Source: Hofstenia miamia (Eukaryota; Xenacoelomorpha; Acoela; Hofsteniidae). From it: 64,000 nt of DNA. The notes beneath the pieces were generated by a model. That model was not told where the DNA came from and made no database searches. It worked only from the letters and a program-made list of their open reading frames with translations. The position numbers and the translations under genes are program-made. This document shows, piece after piece, positions 10,915 through 22,319 of the stretch; the stretch's first letter is position 1, and every line of letters starts with the position of its first letter. The stretch covers positions 531,401 to 595,400 of the forward strand of contig CABFPE010000355.1 of assembly GCA_900660155.1 (NCBI GenBank). The letters run 5' to 3'.

Positions 10915-13162
10915 TTAGCTATCAACCATAATTTCTATCTGGAGAGTTCAAATGTAACCACATACAAGATCTTTAGATGTATGAGTTGGAACTTTTCATC
11001 GACCCCCAACCTTTCTTCACGCTAATCAGATTTGTGCTTAAAATGAGATGCATTTTGTTGTCAATTTTCAGCAATGATTAACACAGTACAAACCAATGTG
11101 TTGCTTAGGGCTAGGCAAAACAATTAGTGGTGATTGGAAGGAAAAGATTGATGCAGTGAACTCGGTATATAGATATTGGTTTGAAAGAATTGAAAAAAGG
11201 AACCTAATTTTTCAGCTGAAATATGAGTTTGTTAAGTACATTGGAAAAATTTCTGATTAGCATAAATGTCTGCTGTCCAATAATGGTTTGCAAAGTATCC
11301 AAAGTTTTAATGCAATTTCATTTGGTCTTTGTAGTGTAAAACTTAGCTTGAGAAGCACAATAGGTTCTGATTTTACTGGAATGCTTCATTGGAGACTTTT
11401 CTGGATGTGTGGACTTTGTAGACTTTAATGGACAGATAATTCTGTTAGTTTTTTTATATTTAATGCATTTTCGTTTTTATATAATTAAATCAAATGCGAT
11501 AATTATTTCTTCAAAACAAAAATCAATTAATTTTTAATATTGGGTTCCCCAAAATGTTATTCTATTTAATGAAAAGAAAAAATTTCTGTTTCCCCTGTAG
11601 TAAGCAAACGGTAGATGTTTCCTTTCGCATGCCATCATGTCTAATTTATTTACTTTTGTAAAAGCAGTTTGTGAAAACTTCTATTTTGTATTAGAACCAG
11701 AGATGTGACTAATATGATTAAACAAAGACGTGTTTAAACATATTTTACAGTTAAGAACATCAATTTAGTATTCACATATTATTATTATAGAAATATAATT
11801 CTAACAGTATTATTTAACTGTGAATTTCACTCTTTATATTTGACTCCATAAAGGTCTAACTTGGTGACCAGAGCCAGTATTCTCGTGGAACACCTGATTA
11901 GAAGCAGCTTATTTTATTGTTATCATTTTGAGAAAACCAACACTTGAAGTTTGCATCAGTTAGATTCCAAACAATAAGAAGCTATTGAAAATTTGCAGAA
12001 TTTATTAAAAAAACAGGATTTATCTTTGGAACAATTATATATAAAATTTCAATTTTTTCCGTTACTATAAGGACCAACGGAACTGGACAAGGAAGTATAA
12101 ATGGTCGATATTATTCATTTCTTTGCATATTTTTTGAATGCGCGTATATTCAAAGCATTTAACTACTCTACAAATTTGATAACCCTTTCAAATTGTTTAC
12201 ACAACTCAACATGATCTTTGCTTCTCAACGATAACAAATTATTGCAGACCTAAAATTTTATACGGTAGTGGAATACAAACTAATCGAATTCATTTCTTTT
12301 TGGTTATTAATTTTTAAAAACATATTTAGTGTGATATTTCGAGATTTCTAAAAACACTTATGGACATAAAACTACCAAAATAATTACATAAAACTCACAT
12401 ATTTCGTCAATATTCTTATAGAAGCTGAACATTAGTTAGTTATTCACAAAATTTGATAATTCAGTACTTAATAATATAATTAATTTTCAGTCTTACGAAT
12501 GCCCTAAAATATATTTGATCGTAAGTAAGGCAGCATGAGCCCTCTATGTAGGACGGCATAAACACTCATGGACAATCAGGTGTGACCAGAATTTACTGAT
12601 ATTTTTTTAACTTAATAGCCATTTTTTCTTGTTATTATTGTTAAGAAAAAATAAGATCTGCAAATAGAAATTAAATAAATTTAGGACATGTAAACATGAT
12701 CACTCTAACAATTCATTTAATCAATGCATATTTTTCAATTTAAAACATCAGAATAAAATTGAACGTATGTTTGCAAAGCATTTGTGTCCAACTACTGTTG
12801 CAAAGTATTGTAAAAGCCTAACTGTTCCACGTCTGTTGTTTTCAAGCAAAACTGATGAATAATTCTTATAAGATCATTCATCTGGCTTTAATATAATTAA
12901 CACTACAATTCATTTATATAAATCATGATTACTAGGCAATAAGAGGGTCTAAAATATTGTATTTCATTAATAAAAATTATATTTATAAAATATTAATACA
13001 GTAATTACACTAATAACATAAGATTATAAACAACTTTACAAACAGTCTTACCAAGCATATCTAAATCTAAAAAACATTACATAATATATTTGCATTCTTA
13101 CTGCTGAAATACAAAAAGTACAAATATTTAAAATGAAACAAACATTTGGCTAATTATACAAC
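10915..13162. other. Intergenic stretch downstream of the zinc-finger gene
   Basis: No gene, tRNA or clear transposon end is recognised in these 2.2 kb. The part nearest 13160 would be the 3' flank of the zinc-finger gene. Confidence 0.4.
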
Positions 13163-13168
13163 TTTATT
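13163..13168 (-). terminator. Candidate polyadenylation signal AATAAA
   Basis: AATAAA on the minus strand lies about 6 bases past the TAG stop of the zinc-finger gene. It is close to the stop but canonical; a later signal may be used instead. Confidence 0.4.
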
Positions 13169-13174
13169 AAATTT

Positions 13175-13917
13175 CTAAGTATTGCACGCGTGAAAGTGAG
13201 AACTAAATATGTATTTGTCAACACAATTTTTTCCACAGTAGTTGCACGTGAACGGATCATTGTAACCATGAGTACCACGGTGAATGGAATAGAGAACTGA
13301 GTCATGGAAAGTGATGTCACAATGCACACAGTGGAAGTTAACTGCAGTTGATGATGTGGACGGGACAGCTGATGATTGCTCATTGGATGAGGAAACCATT
13401 TCTTGGCAGGCTGGTTGGGTTTGGGCAGCTTCATCTTCAACAGTATCGTTGCTTGGAGAAATTGGCTCTGGCTCTTGCATTACTTGGGAATCACACGCAA
13501 AACTTGAGTCAGATTCGGCAGCTTGCTTAATACGTCTGTTTAAGGAATTACTAATGGAATTTAGGCGAGCCCACGCAGGAAGCAGATATGGCATATGTTG
13601 CAGGTTATTTGGCAGGTTAAAGGCCTTGCTTTGCAAGTATCTTTGGAATGTAGTCGCTGTGTCAGTAGAAATTCCGTTAGCATACGCTTGGATAAAGCTT
13701 GACAGATTTGGAATGGTGGTTGTTGGGTTAGTAGTTTGCGAGGTAACAGGTGCGTTCCAGGTTTCTTTCAAAGGTGAAGGAGCCGCAGGAGTACTATTTG
13801 GTTCAACATGTTCTGATAAATGATCGAGATAATCAGAAATACTTTCCGTTACTTCACCACAAATAGAACATTGTCGATCATAATGTGACATAGACTTCAT
13901 ATGTTGCTTTAAAAAAC
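13175..13917 (-). CDS. Zinc-finger gene, coding exon 3
   Basis: The acceptor TTTTTAG lies at 13924-13918. The exon completes a codon split after its first base (AGT, Ser) inside the fourth finger, so the finger reads CVLKSFLKQHMKSMSH across the junction with proper C2H2 spacing. It carries the fifth finger, the low-complexity linker and the C-terminal finger pair, ending in TAG. Frames on the opposite strand of this exon are shadows. Confidence 0.88.
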
Positions 13918-16135
13918 CTAAAAATTGTAATAGTTAGCCTCAGATCTTAAACAGTATAAAAATTAAAAGTAAGATAACAGCACCATACAAACCTATAATT
14001 AACTTTAAACCGATAATGGTTCAAAATTCTTAGTCACACATTTTAACACTTGGTAGTATGTGCAAATTTTATTATACGATATTCTATTGGATTAACAAAT
14101 CAAGTTTAATATTTATTATTAACGAAGAAAAGACATTATTGTGCAAACAAACATGATTTGAGAGTTGAAGTTAGGCTTTCAGGAACAAACGTTTCATAGA
14201 CATAGATAAATGAATCATCCAAATATGGTAAACTTGTTTGAAAGATCTAATTGCACTAATGAAAAATTGTTTCTAGTATTTATGAAGCCCCTATGAAAAC
14301 ATTTGACCAATTCATGCAGATCTATCAAAGTTGAAGTTACTACATACATGGATGCTTTTGGTAAATGCTATCAATGCCTTCTAATTTACTGAAAGTTCAT
14401 CGTAATTTTATGACCCTGATCTGTTTAAATGTTTTGTATGCAAAAACTGGGGAAAAATAAATTGAAGCAGTTACCAATAAGAACACACAAGTCTGAGAAA
14501 TGCATATCAGATCGTTTATAAAAACCCTTTATGATATGTAATGCATTGTTCACTTTGTGAAGTTGGAAGAATAAGGGAAAACTTCAGATTTTATAAAGAG
14601 GATTTAATACCAACATCCATAACATAATTTTAAATAAAAATAATTACTTTTTAAAACACAGCTATATGGACATTTAGGACATTTGAATGGCCTTTCTTTG
14701 CTATGTTTCCGTCTAAAATGAATGGATAGATTGTTGTTATAGGCAGTTTCATACGAACACTGAGTACATTTGTATGGTTTTATTCCATTGTGAACGCGAA
14801 GATGGTTGATGAGATTGAGTTTTCTAAAAGAACTTTGATTAGTTTACAAAAAATTAGTTGCCTAACTCTTCAAGCTAGGTGCACCATGCAAATCAAACGG
14901 GCCTTTTCGGATTACACTATGTATTTTACTATTTCGTTAGTGGTGCACGAAAATAAACCAACGCTTTTTTTAGGCATTCAGTATGTAACTATCTGGATAG
15001 TAATTATGAAAGAGAACGAACTACTTTACTAACCAACCAGTCAATCGAAAGTGAACTTTCACAATAAATTATTATAAAGTAATTAAATTTAAAGAAAACT
15101 ATATAAAAATTATGTATTCACATTTATTTCAGATAAGCAAAGCTGATTTTATAAATTAAAAATAATTTTTTAAAAATTATGTATTCACATTTATTTCAGA
15201 TAAGCAAAGCTGATTTTATAAAAATGGTAAATTTAAAGACCACTGTGCCAATAAAGCACTTGTGGCTGCACATCATCGCTCTCTAAAAAGAAAGATGCAA
15301 AAATTAGGCTTCCTGCACTAAATTTCACGCCGTCAAGTGCGTGAAGGCACGTTTTGGTAGTTTAAGCTATCACGTTTTTCATGTGAACCACTAATTTGTT
15401 TATTCAATTTGAGCCTCGCTAACTTGCAATAACAAGTGGTGCTCATCTCAAAGCTGCACTTGACTGAAAACGAATCAATGCCGGAAACACAAAAGATATT
15501 ACATCAAAGATTTATATAATAATGAATCTATTGATGATAATGATTATGATGATGATGATAGCACATCATTTTAGATAGACAATTATTGTAACAAAACCTT
15601 GTTCAATACTTTTATAGCTATTCTCTGTTGAGTTGCAGAAATCGCTGTCATGAATAGAAAAGCAAGGCTTAAAGTTTAAAGCGGATACTACATTTCTCCC
15701 TAGAATTAATATTGTCAGATCTCTCTAAATATCATATACGCAAAGAAAAATACTATAAATTTGAATTAGCATAATAGTTGCATTTGACACACATAAACAC
15801 ATGCTTCTGAAAAATGCTTGTTAATAATACACGTTATAAGCAAGCTGAAGTTGATGTACTTACCGCGTAAATCCAACATTACAGTGACTACAGCGAAATC
15901 GCTTGGAGCTTGAATCATGTTTTAACTCATGTAATTGAAGTGAACGATAGCTTACAGTACGAAATGAACAAAACTTGCACTTAATGTTTTCAGCAGGTGC
16001 AGTCGTACTAGTTTGATGCTCTGCATTATCCAAAGGTTCTGACTTTGAGGTAGACGGTAAAACGTCCATATGTTGTTCATTTTCACCAACGTCCATTGCG
16101 ACCTCTTCTTTGACACAAATGTGTTCAACGCTCAT
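13175..16135 (-). CDS. Ikaros/Hunchback-type C2H2 zinc-finger transcription factor
   Basis: Joined exons 16135-15864, 14823-14648 and 13917-13175 give exactly 1191 bases: 396 residues plus stop. Order: an acidic N-terminus (1-50); fingers at about 53-73 (CKFC), 82-102 (CSHC), then CTQC and CPKC fingers joined by HNGIKPYKC and KERPFKC linkers; a CSIC finger; a Ser/Pro/Thr-rich middle; and a C-terminal pair beginning CVHCDITFHD and CNYCGKNCVDKYIFSSH. That pair is the dimerisation module of Ikaros-family factors (family consensus DPFxCNxCG...FSSH) and is shared with Hunchback. The family consists of nuclear, DNA-binding regulators of development and blood-cell fate. The last finger ends HFHAC, so Cys may replace the final His. 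An Ikaros relative is favoured by FSSH; a Hunchback relative is the alternative. Confidence 0.88.
14648..14823 (-). CDS. Zinc-finger gene, coding exon 2
   Basis: The acceptor TTCTTTTAG precedes AAAACTCAATC; the donor is A|GTAATT at 14647. This 176-base exon completes finger two (RKLNLINHLRVH), encodes finger three (CTQCSYETAYNNNLSIHFRRKH) and starts finger four (CPKCPYSC). Finger-to-finger linkers of the TGEKP type support the join. Both junction phases fit exons 1 and 3. Confidence 0.87.
14824..15863 (-). other. Intron 1 of the zinc-finger gene
   Basis: About 1.04 kb between the donor CG|GTAAGT and the acceptor TTTTAG. It contains the near-tandem duplication at 15105-15222 and a short GAT-rich patch near 15534-15560. 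A plus-strand frame at 14790-15032 is a shadow running out of exon 2. Confidence 0.8.
15105..15222. repeat. Near-tandem direct duplication of about 51 bases
   Basis: 15105-15155 and 15172-15222 share the block from AAAAATTATGTATTCAC to GCTGATTTTATAAA, with a short AT spacer. It is intronic and probably a local slippage duplication. Confidence 0.8.
15864..16135 (-). CDS. Zinc-finger gene, first coding exon
   Basis: Encodes residues 1-91: MSVEHICVKEEVAMD, an acidic stretch, finger one (CKFCSFRTVSYRSLQLHELKH) and the first half of finger two. The donor is CG|GTAAGT at 15863. A TTTCAG acceptor lies just 5' of the ATG (gene sense), so an untranslated first exon further upstream is likely and the true promoter is not identified. 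Confidence 0.85.
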
Positions 16136-16137
16136 TC

Positions 16138-16696
16138 CTGAAATCCTATAATTGTTTCTATAACATTTAAATCGCCATTATTCTTAAGGCGCAAATCTGT
16201 ATTTGTAAATTATTACTAATTGATCTACAAAATTAATGTCAATATTTCAAAATTTTGTTACTTGTACATTTACACAATAATTTTTTTAATAAAAATAAAT
16301 TTGAAATCACAATGAAAAAGATTATTATGAAGAGAAAATTCAAAATTTTACCTTGAATCATATAGATAAAAATTCTTTATATATGTTGCGAATTTATAGC
16401 GAGGGTCCCGCATGATTTTAATGTATATCCTTACGACAATAACTAATAAAAAGCTAAAGATCTAACGCCACTGCCAAATTTTACTAATGAAAGACCCTCC
16501 TTTTCCCAATGTAGAGGGTTGAAAATTGGAGATATTTTATTCCGAAAGAATATTGTTTTTGGAGACAAGGAAATTGAGCATAGTTCACTTTTCTGCTACT
16601 CACTAAAATTAAAAATTGACATTGTAATATAACTGATTCCAGATAGAATTTTTGATGGACCGCAAGATATATTTGCTTTAAGATTACATAGTGTCC
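16138..16696. other. Upstream flank of the zinc-finger gene
   Basis: No convincing TATA box or first exon can be picked with confidence. Nothing else is recognised. Confidence 0.35.
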
Positions 16697-17976
16697 TTAA
16701 CACGTAAACTGCGATTGGCCCGAAAATGGACCACCTCCATTTACGATGGGCCTGATAATGGACCATTCATTCATGCATTTTATTTTCACCCTTAACTGGT
16801 ATAAATAATAACATGACGTCATGAGGATATCCCTTTTTTAACTAATGAGATTTCTTCTTACAATATTAGTATGTTTCATGGTATCTGACTTGTCCTTTTA
16901 GATAGATTGGACATAAAACTTTTGTGGAAATTACATTAAGTAAACAAGCAAACTTCCGGTTTGTTGCAATATTTATAATTGATTTGAAAACATAAAATAT
17001 GAATGCTGATTCGGATTTTAGTGAAATCAGTGCTTCGGATATAAGTTTAATAGACTCTGAAGATGATAGTTCATCTGATGTATCTTCTTCATCAGATGAT
17101 ATAGACTCACTAGGGGCAGGAGATGGACATCAATTCCAACAATCTAGATGATGATAAAAGGCCACCAGAAATGGACTTTACAGCAATATCTGGTCTAAAA
17201 AGAACACTAAGTAATGAATTAGAACCCATTGAATACTTCAATCTATTTATAATAATAATACATGCCTTTAATTTTTTTATATATTTTTGTGCAATNGTAG
17301 GAAAAAAAGAATATCCCCTGATTGTTTGACCTCACCTCGACTCACTGGACAAAAGTGCAAACTAGTAAAATTTAATCAAGGTAAAAGACTAGAGTGTAAA
17401 GTCTGTTCTAACAGATCATCTGGTAACAGAAAAAGAACAAGATTCCAGTGTGAAATTTGTAATGTTGCTTGTTGCCCTGGTTGCTTTGATCAGCATTTAT
17501 AGGGCAAATAACAAGTATAATACATGCCTTTAATTTTTTTATATATTTTTGTGCAATTTCTGCACATGCTGACTTCCTCAATATATTACCCTATAACCTT
17601 TATATTCCTTTGGATATACTGTTGTAAATATTTTTTTCTCAATCTTAAGTTGATATAAAATAAATGCAGTATTATTTTTAATTAATTGTTATTGTATTTC
17701 ATCATCTAACAATGATAATAAAATTAATTTTTTTAAAAATTAAATTAATTAATAATTTTTAATTTAATAAAAAAAATAATTATGTGAAAAAAAGATTAAT
17801 TTTATTATCAAGGTATTCCTTAGTTTATCAGCTTTCAGAAAATATATAGGTTTATATACTTTAAACCAGAAAATATGTAGTTATTCATAAATATCTAGGT
17901 CATAGTAGGCACACGAAATTTCATCTAAAAATCCTGTCGCAGTTTACGGAAAATTCACCCGCAGTTTACGTGTTAA
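16697..17976 (+). mobile_element. piggyBac element, internally deleted
   Basis: TTAA lies at both edges (16697-16700, 17973-17976) with perfect 13-base tips CACGTAAACTGCG (16701-16713) and its complement (17960-17972); a second CGCAGTTTACG lies 22 bases inside the right end. The plus strand carries an acidic N-terminus from 16999 (MNADSDFSEISASDISLID), then, after a frame change, RPPEMDFTAISG…EPIEYFNLFI. The catalytic DDD core is missing, and a C-terminal cysteine-rich finger follows (CKVCSNRSSGNRKRTRFQCE, CCPGCF) to a stop near 17502. TTAA targets and this terminal Cys domain define piggyBac. An isolated N at 17296 is preceded by a 37-base copy of 17520-17556, so part of the deletion may be an assembly join. 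Confidence 0.88.
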
Positions 17977-18510
17977 GCACGGCCCATTGCAACTGGTAAT
18001 TCAGGCCCAGACCGGTCCCTGGCCCGTCATATCCAAAACCATTATAAGATTTTTGTAAATGAACAAATTAAGCATATAATTGAAAACTCTAAAAAGAATG
18101 CATTTTTGCATCAACTGCACTATTTTACAAGAAAGGATTGAAATTGACATTTTAAAATTTTTAATAGTTGAATTGAAATCTTAATATAAGATATATATGT
18201 TTATGGTAAATCATATGAAAATGTTCAGTATTCCCCTCACAAACATGCAAATAAAATCCGTTGTATTGTCTAAGTAATTAAAATTTACTCTGGGACACCT
18301 AAAGTTTAAATGCACTTTATTTGCGCTTGCTATTACTAAGAAAACTTCTGATTTTATTGTAATTTATTCATGCATATTTGGATGCCTTAAGGTTAACTAT
18401 AATATAAAAAAGTATGAATAAGCAGAAGAGATTTTTCATGATTTAAAAAAGTACTATTTCAAAATTGGACTTAAGTTGAAAAATTAAAATTTTTCTTAAA
18501 TTTAGCGAAT
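17977..18510. other. Non-genic flank with GGCCC/CCAT words
   Basis: Just outside the piggyBac edge, 17978-18030 is rich in GGCCC- and CCGGTCC-type words that recall the repeats at 18.5-19.1 kb. The rest is featureless AT-rich DNA. Confidence 0.35.
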
Positions 18511-18524
18511 TTATGTGTTTATTG

Positions 18525-18700
18525 TTATTCTTATATGTATAAAGTTGTTTCTTTACAATTAATAATAATGGTTTGAAATCAATACCTACTGTTTGCCACC
18601 AATGGCCAATGAATGGACCATTATTGGTCCATAAATGGGTCATTGTCGGGAATACATCACTGGCGCATTAATTCCAGGGTGATCATTTGCCAATAATTAT
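18525..18700. repeat. ATGGACCAT-rich repeat, copy 1
   Basis: Direct copy of sequence at about 18838-19030. Shared landmarks are GTATAAAGTTGTT, AATAATAATGGTTTGAAATC, TTTGCCACCAATGG and AATGGGTCATTGTCGGGAAT. It is packed with short self-complementary words such as ATGGACCAT and TTGGTCCA. Non-coding; probably the end of a non-autonomous element. Confidence 0.7.
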
Positions 18701-18837
18701 GTGTTCATTGTTATCATTTATAAACAAGACATTCTTTTAATTTTCAATTAAATGTTTGTAGTGAAAATGCTTGATGGGATATCAAAGATATCCTTTTGCC
18801 CTATTGTTGGGCTTGCGTATGTTCAAACAGCACTGTT

Positions 18838-19095
18838 TGAACTTCTTATGTGTATAAAGTTGTTGCTTTACATGCAATAATAATGGTTTGAAATCAAAAC
18901 CTACAGTTTGCCACCAATGGGAAAATATTGGCTCACCAATGGCCCATGAATGGACCATTATTGTTCCATAAATGGGTCATTGTCGGGAATACATCACTGG
19001 CGAATTAATTCCACAGCGGTCATTTGCCAATAGTGGCCATCAATGGCAACCTCAATGGCCCATTTTCGGTCCATTAATGGCTTGCTATTTGGGAA
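18838..19095. repeat. ATGGACCAT-rich repeat, copy 2
   Basis: Second, longer copy of the unit at 18525, extended by more alternating words (GGCCATCAATGGC, CAATGGCCCATTTTCGG, GTCCATTAATGGC). Alternation of ATGGNCCAT with its complement could fold into several hairpins or serve as repeated binding sites for a transposase. Confidence 0.7.
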
Positions 19096-19139
19096 AATAA
19101 AGAAATTTATATGCTTTCAATGTAATAAAATGATGCATT

Positions 19140-21720
19140 TCTCAAAGCAATGAACTGGTTTTCTGTACAATGCATTGAAGCTGTTACTCAATATGAAAAA
19201 CATTTTTTGACTTTGTTTACTACATGTGTGGATACAGGTAAATCAAACTTCCCTACAGCTAAACGCCTAATGAAATTGGATATTTTAATTAAGGATTTGG
19301 AAAGAAATTTGCCCAATTTGATGCCGATATTCAAAAATTTGCGAAGCATACAATGACGACACCTAGTTGTCAAGCTGGGGCAAAATCGAAGATAATTCCT
19401 ATCAAAGAAGAGCTATCGTTACTGGGATGCCTGAATTGGTTGGGTCAACAAAATTTTCCGAAAGATTAGATCATGATAAAAAAGCTATTGAAGAAATGTT
19501 TAAATTTCTAAAAGTAAGTAATTATTCGATACAACATACCTATCAATTGGGAAAGTTACGTGATAATGGTAGTAAAAGTCCTCCATTAGTAATTGATTTA
19601 GGCTTGGTTTGGACAAAACGCTGTTTAGTGTCTATGGCAAGTCTGTTAAAGGATTTTACAGGCAAAGTTTACATAAAAACCGAACTTAATATCAAAGATA
19701 GGAAAATTGAGAAACTGTTACAAAAAAGCGATATGAGTTAATTAACAACAGTGTGCAGCATAGCAGACTTCAAATTAAAAACTTGGAATTGTTTCAAAAC
19801 GGATCTAAAGTGAATATAAATTGACTAAATAAAGATAATGATACTAAATGTTTTATATCGTCAATATTCTTGTCAAATGTTCGGTCTATAAGATATAAAG
19901 TAGATGATTTATACGCTGTTGTACTCTTTTCCTACTTTCCGGACTTCTTGTTTCTGACTAACACTCATTTATCACTTGAAATCCCTGATAGTGCAGTTGA
20001 TCTCCCTAACTACACATCCATTTGAAATGACCGGACAAGAGTGGTAATGAAAAATCAGGAGGTAGAGAGATGTTTCAAATTAGTCATAACATTCCTTATT
20101 GCAAGTTTACTCAAATTTTTGCGGATAACTCACATGACGAAATTGAAGCACTTTGGATTAGGCTAAGGCACCAAACACCACTCGGTGTAAGTGGTTATAT
20201 CTGTGGAGTCGTTTATTATCCTCATTGGAATTTAGAAAATAAAACCATTATGCGAACCAATATATACAACATTGGAACATTATATGATCATTATAGGTGG
20301 AGAATTTAATCAGTTTAGATTGGAGTTTCTGAACTGAGAATTCCAAATGAAGAAATTAGCTAAATTCCCATTTATGATCAAAACACATTAGACAAAATTT
20401 TCAGAAATCAGTCTATATCATTTGGAGAAGCAAAATGTATGCCAAATATTGGTGACTGGCGGCACCTTTCTATATTTGTTAAATCTTATTACAAAAAACC
20501 TACTTCAAAACTATCCTTACTACGAACAAATCTTCTAAAAACCGGAAATTTTCCGGCCGACAGCTAAATTCTGCCGATTGGTCTTTTGCTCCATGAAGAA
20601 AATCTGTCCTTCTAAAAAAATGAATTTTCTAATTGAGCTAAGTTTTCTGCTGAAAAAAATTTTTCAGTTATCACAAACCCTGGATCACATCCAATATACT
20701 GAAATTGATTAAAGAAAAACAGACTGCTGTTCATGACAATAATACTATTCTGTTCAAGAAATTATGAAACAAAATTAATAGATTGATTCAACAAGCGTGC
20801 AAGAATTACTGTACTAATAGAGTAGATGACTTGAAATACAATCAATATGCGGCATGTCAACAAATGTAGGCTACAAACTGCCAATAACTGGTGAATTAAG
20901 TGGTCTAGATGATTTTTCATAGGCTAAAAACATTAATAGTAAGTTTTCAAAAATAACTGCGGGTAATCAAATGTTATTTGAAGATGACTTTTAATATCTC
21001 AATCTGAAATTCCTCTAAAAACGACGGAATAAGAAATTTTCCAGATGTTGAATTCACTTAATCCCAGGAAAGCATCTGGGCCTGTCTCATTAGGATATTA
21101 TACCGAATAGGATTTTACGAGATTTTTCGTACAAATTAGCATTTCCTATTTCTACCCTATTAAATTAATCTTTTGCCATATGAAATGCACTACTGTTTGT
21201 GGACGATACTACTGCATGGGAAATTTGTATTTGCGATTTTCCTTCTAAGGGAGGTGAAATTGTCAGAAGTTTTGAAAACTTCTTTAATAAAGTTAAATGT
21301 TAATAAAACAAAAGAGAATACTTTTTGCCTACTAGGAATATTTCAGTTACCATCTGAAATGGAATGTAATAACGCTACCATAAGAAGAGTACAGTCCGTT
21401 AAGCTTCTTGGACTGACAATCAAGAGTAATCTAAATATGAAACTGCTTATTAATGAACTCATTAGTAAAACTGCCAAACTTCTGTTTTTTATTAGGATAC
21501 TGAAAAGAAGCATGGTATCTATTAGTGACTTAGCACATATTTACATCACACTGATCAGATCAATTTTAGAATACTGCTTCCCAGTATGGCATGACGCTTA
21601 ACTGATACATGAAGCAAAATAATTGAAAGAATCCAAAAAAGCGCTTGCAGGATCTTAATACCTGATGCGTCATATGAAACTGCTTATTAACAAACTCATT
21701 AGTAAAACTGCGAAAAATTA
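19140..21720 (+). mobile_element. Decayed CR1/L2-like LINE, ORF1 to ORF2 3' part
   Basis: 19150-19356 and 19367-19741 hold ORF1-like sequence; the second has RRAIVTGMPELVG and IEEMFKFLKVS…GKLRDNGSKSPPLVIDL, the pattern of LINE ORF1 RNA-binding proteins. From about 19855 ORF2 endonuclease blocks appear in broken frames (FLSNVRSIRYKVDDLYAVV, FLTNTHL, then SGYICGVVYYPHW at 20070-20309). The central RT is largely gone. 21173-21601 carries the 3' part (VKLLGLTIKSNLNMK, FFIRILKRSMVSISDLAHIY, LIRSILEYCFPVWH), typical of CR1/L2. Many stops and frame changes make it old and inactive. Confidence 0.8.
21437..21718. repeat. 43-base direct duplication inside the LINE 3' region
   Basis: ATATGAAACTGCTTATTAA starts at about 21436 and again at about 21672. 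Each copy continues through ACTCATTAGTAAAACTGC, with only a few mismatches over about 43 bases. The second copy follows RILIPDASYET, where the LINE would normally read something else, so it looks like a template-switch or gene-conversion patch. Confidence 0.65.
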
Positions 21721-22200
21721 TATGCCGAACCAGAGATGGAATCGGATCGTATCGGATCTCAATATTGCGAAAAATTCGGATCTTTTCCGGATTTTTAAAA
21801 AAATATTCTTTACCAAAGTTCTTTATTATCCAAAGTTCTTTATTATTTATTGTTAGAATGCTTAAATTTATATTCTATGGGAAAATATCTGCATGTAACA
21901 GCAACCATCCTCAGCCACATTTATTACCATCAAAACGCACTTATGAAACTCATTTGAAAGACGAAAGAAAGTATAGTGTATCAAGTCACACTTCGAGACT
22001 TCGGAAAATTTTCATTCACTCTGAAGCATGTCAGGCTTTCAACATTAATAAATTACAAATTGTTGATGAAAAATTGTGTAAAATTTTTATTGTGTATTAG
22101 TAAATAACAATTTTCCTATATATTCGACCGGATTTGGTCGGAATTAGGTAAATATATAAACTTAATAGCTTTATATTCTGCATGCTTATTTTCACTGTAA
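21721..22200. other. Non-genic stretch with unexplained ORF
   Basis: A 111-codon frame at 21765-22100 (+) partly reads like a worn exon or transposon scrap (…THLKDERKYSVSSHTSRLRK…) but has no recognisable domain. It may be the 3' tail of the preceding LINE or an unrelated insertion. Confidence 0.25.
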
Positions 22201-22203
22201 AAA

Positions 22204-22205
<2 letters not shown>

Positions 22206-22246
<41 letters not shown>

Positions 22247-22319
22247 TAAATATATACACAGTATATATATACAGTATATATATATATATATATATAAATA
22301 ATTCCGAATTATATATATA
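22206..22319. repeat. (TA)n microsatellite, left of a Tc1 element
   Basis: Long AT-dinucleotide tracts with short interruptions. The array resumes at 23752 on the far side of the transposon, showing that the element inserted into it, as expected for a TA-targeting transposase. YIYIYI-type frames across it are spurious. Confidence 0.9.

Noticed and set aside
13311-13823. Long plus-strand frame (170 codons)
   Set aside because: It lies entirely antisense to exon 3 of the zinc-finger gene and has no domain; it is a shadow frame.
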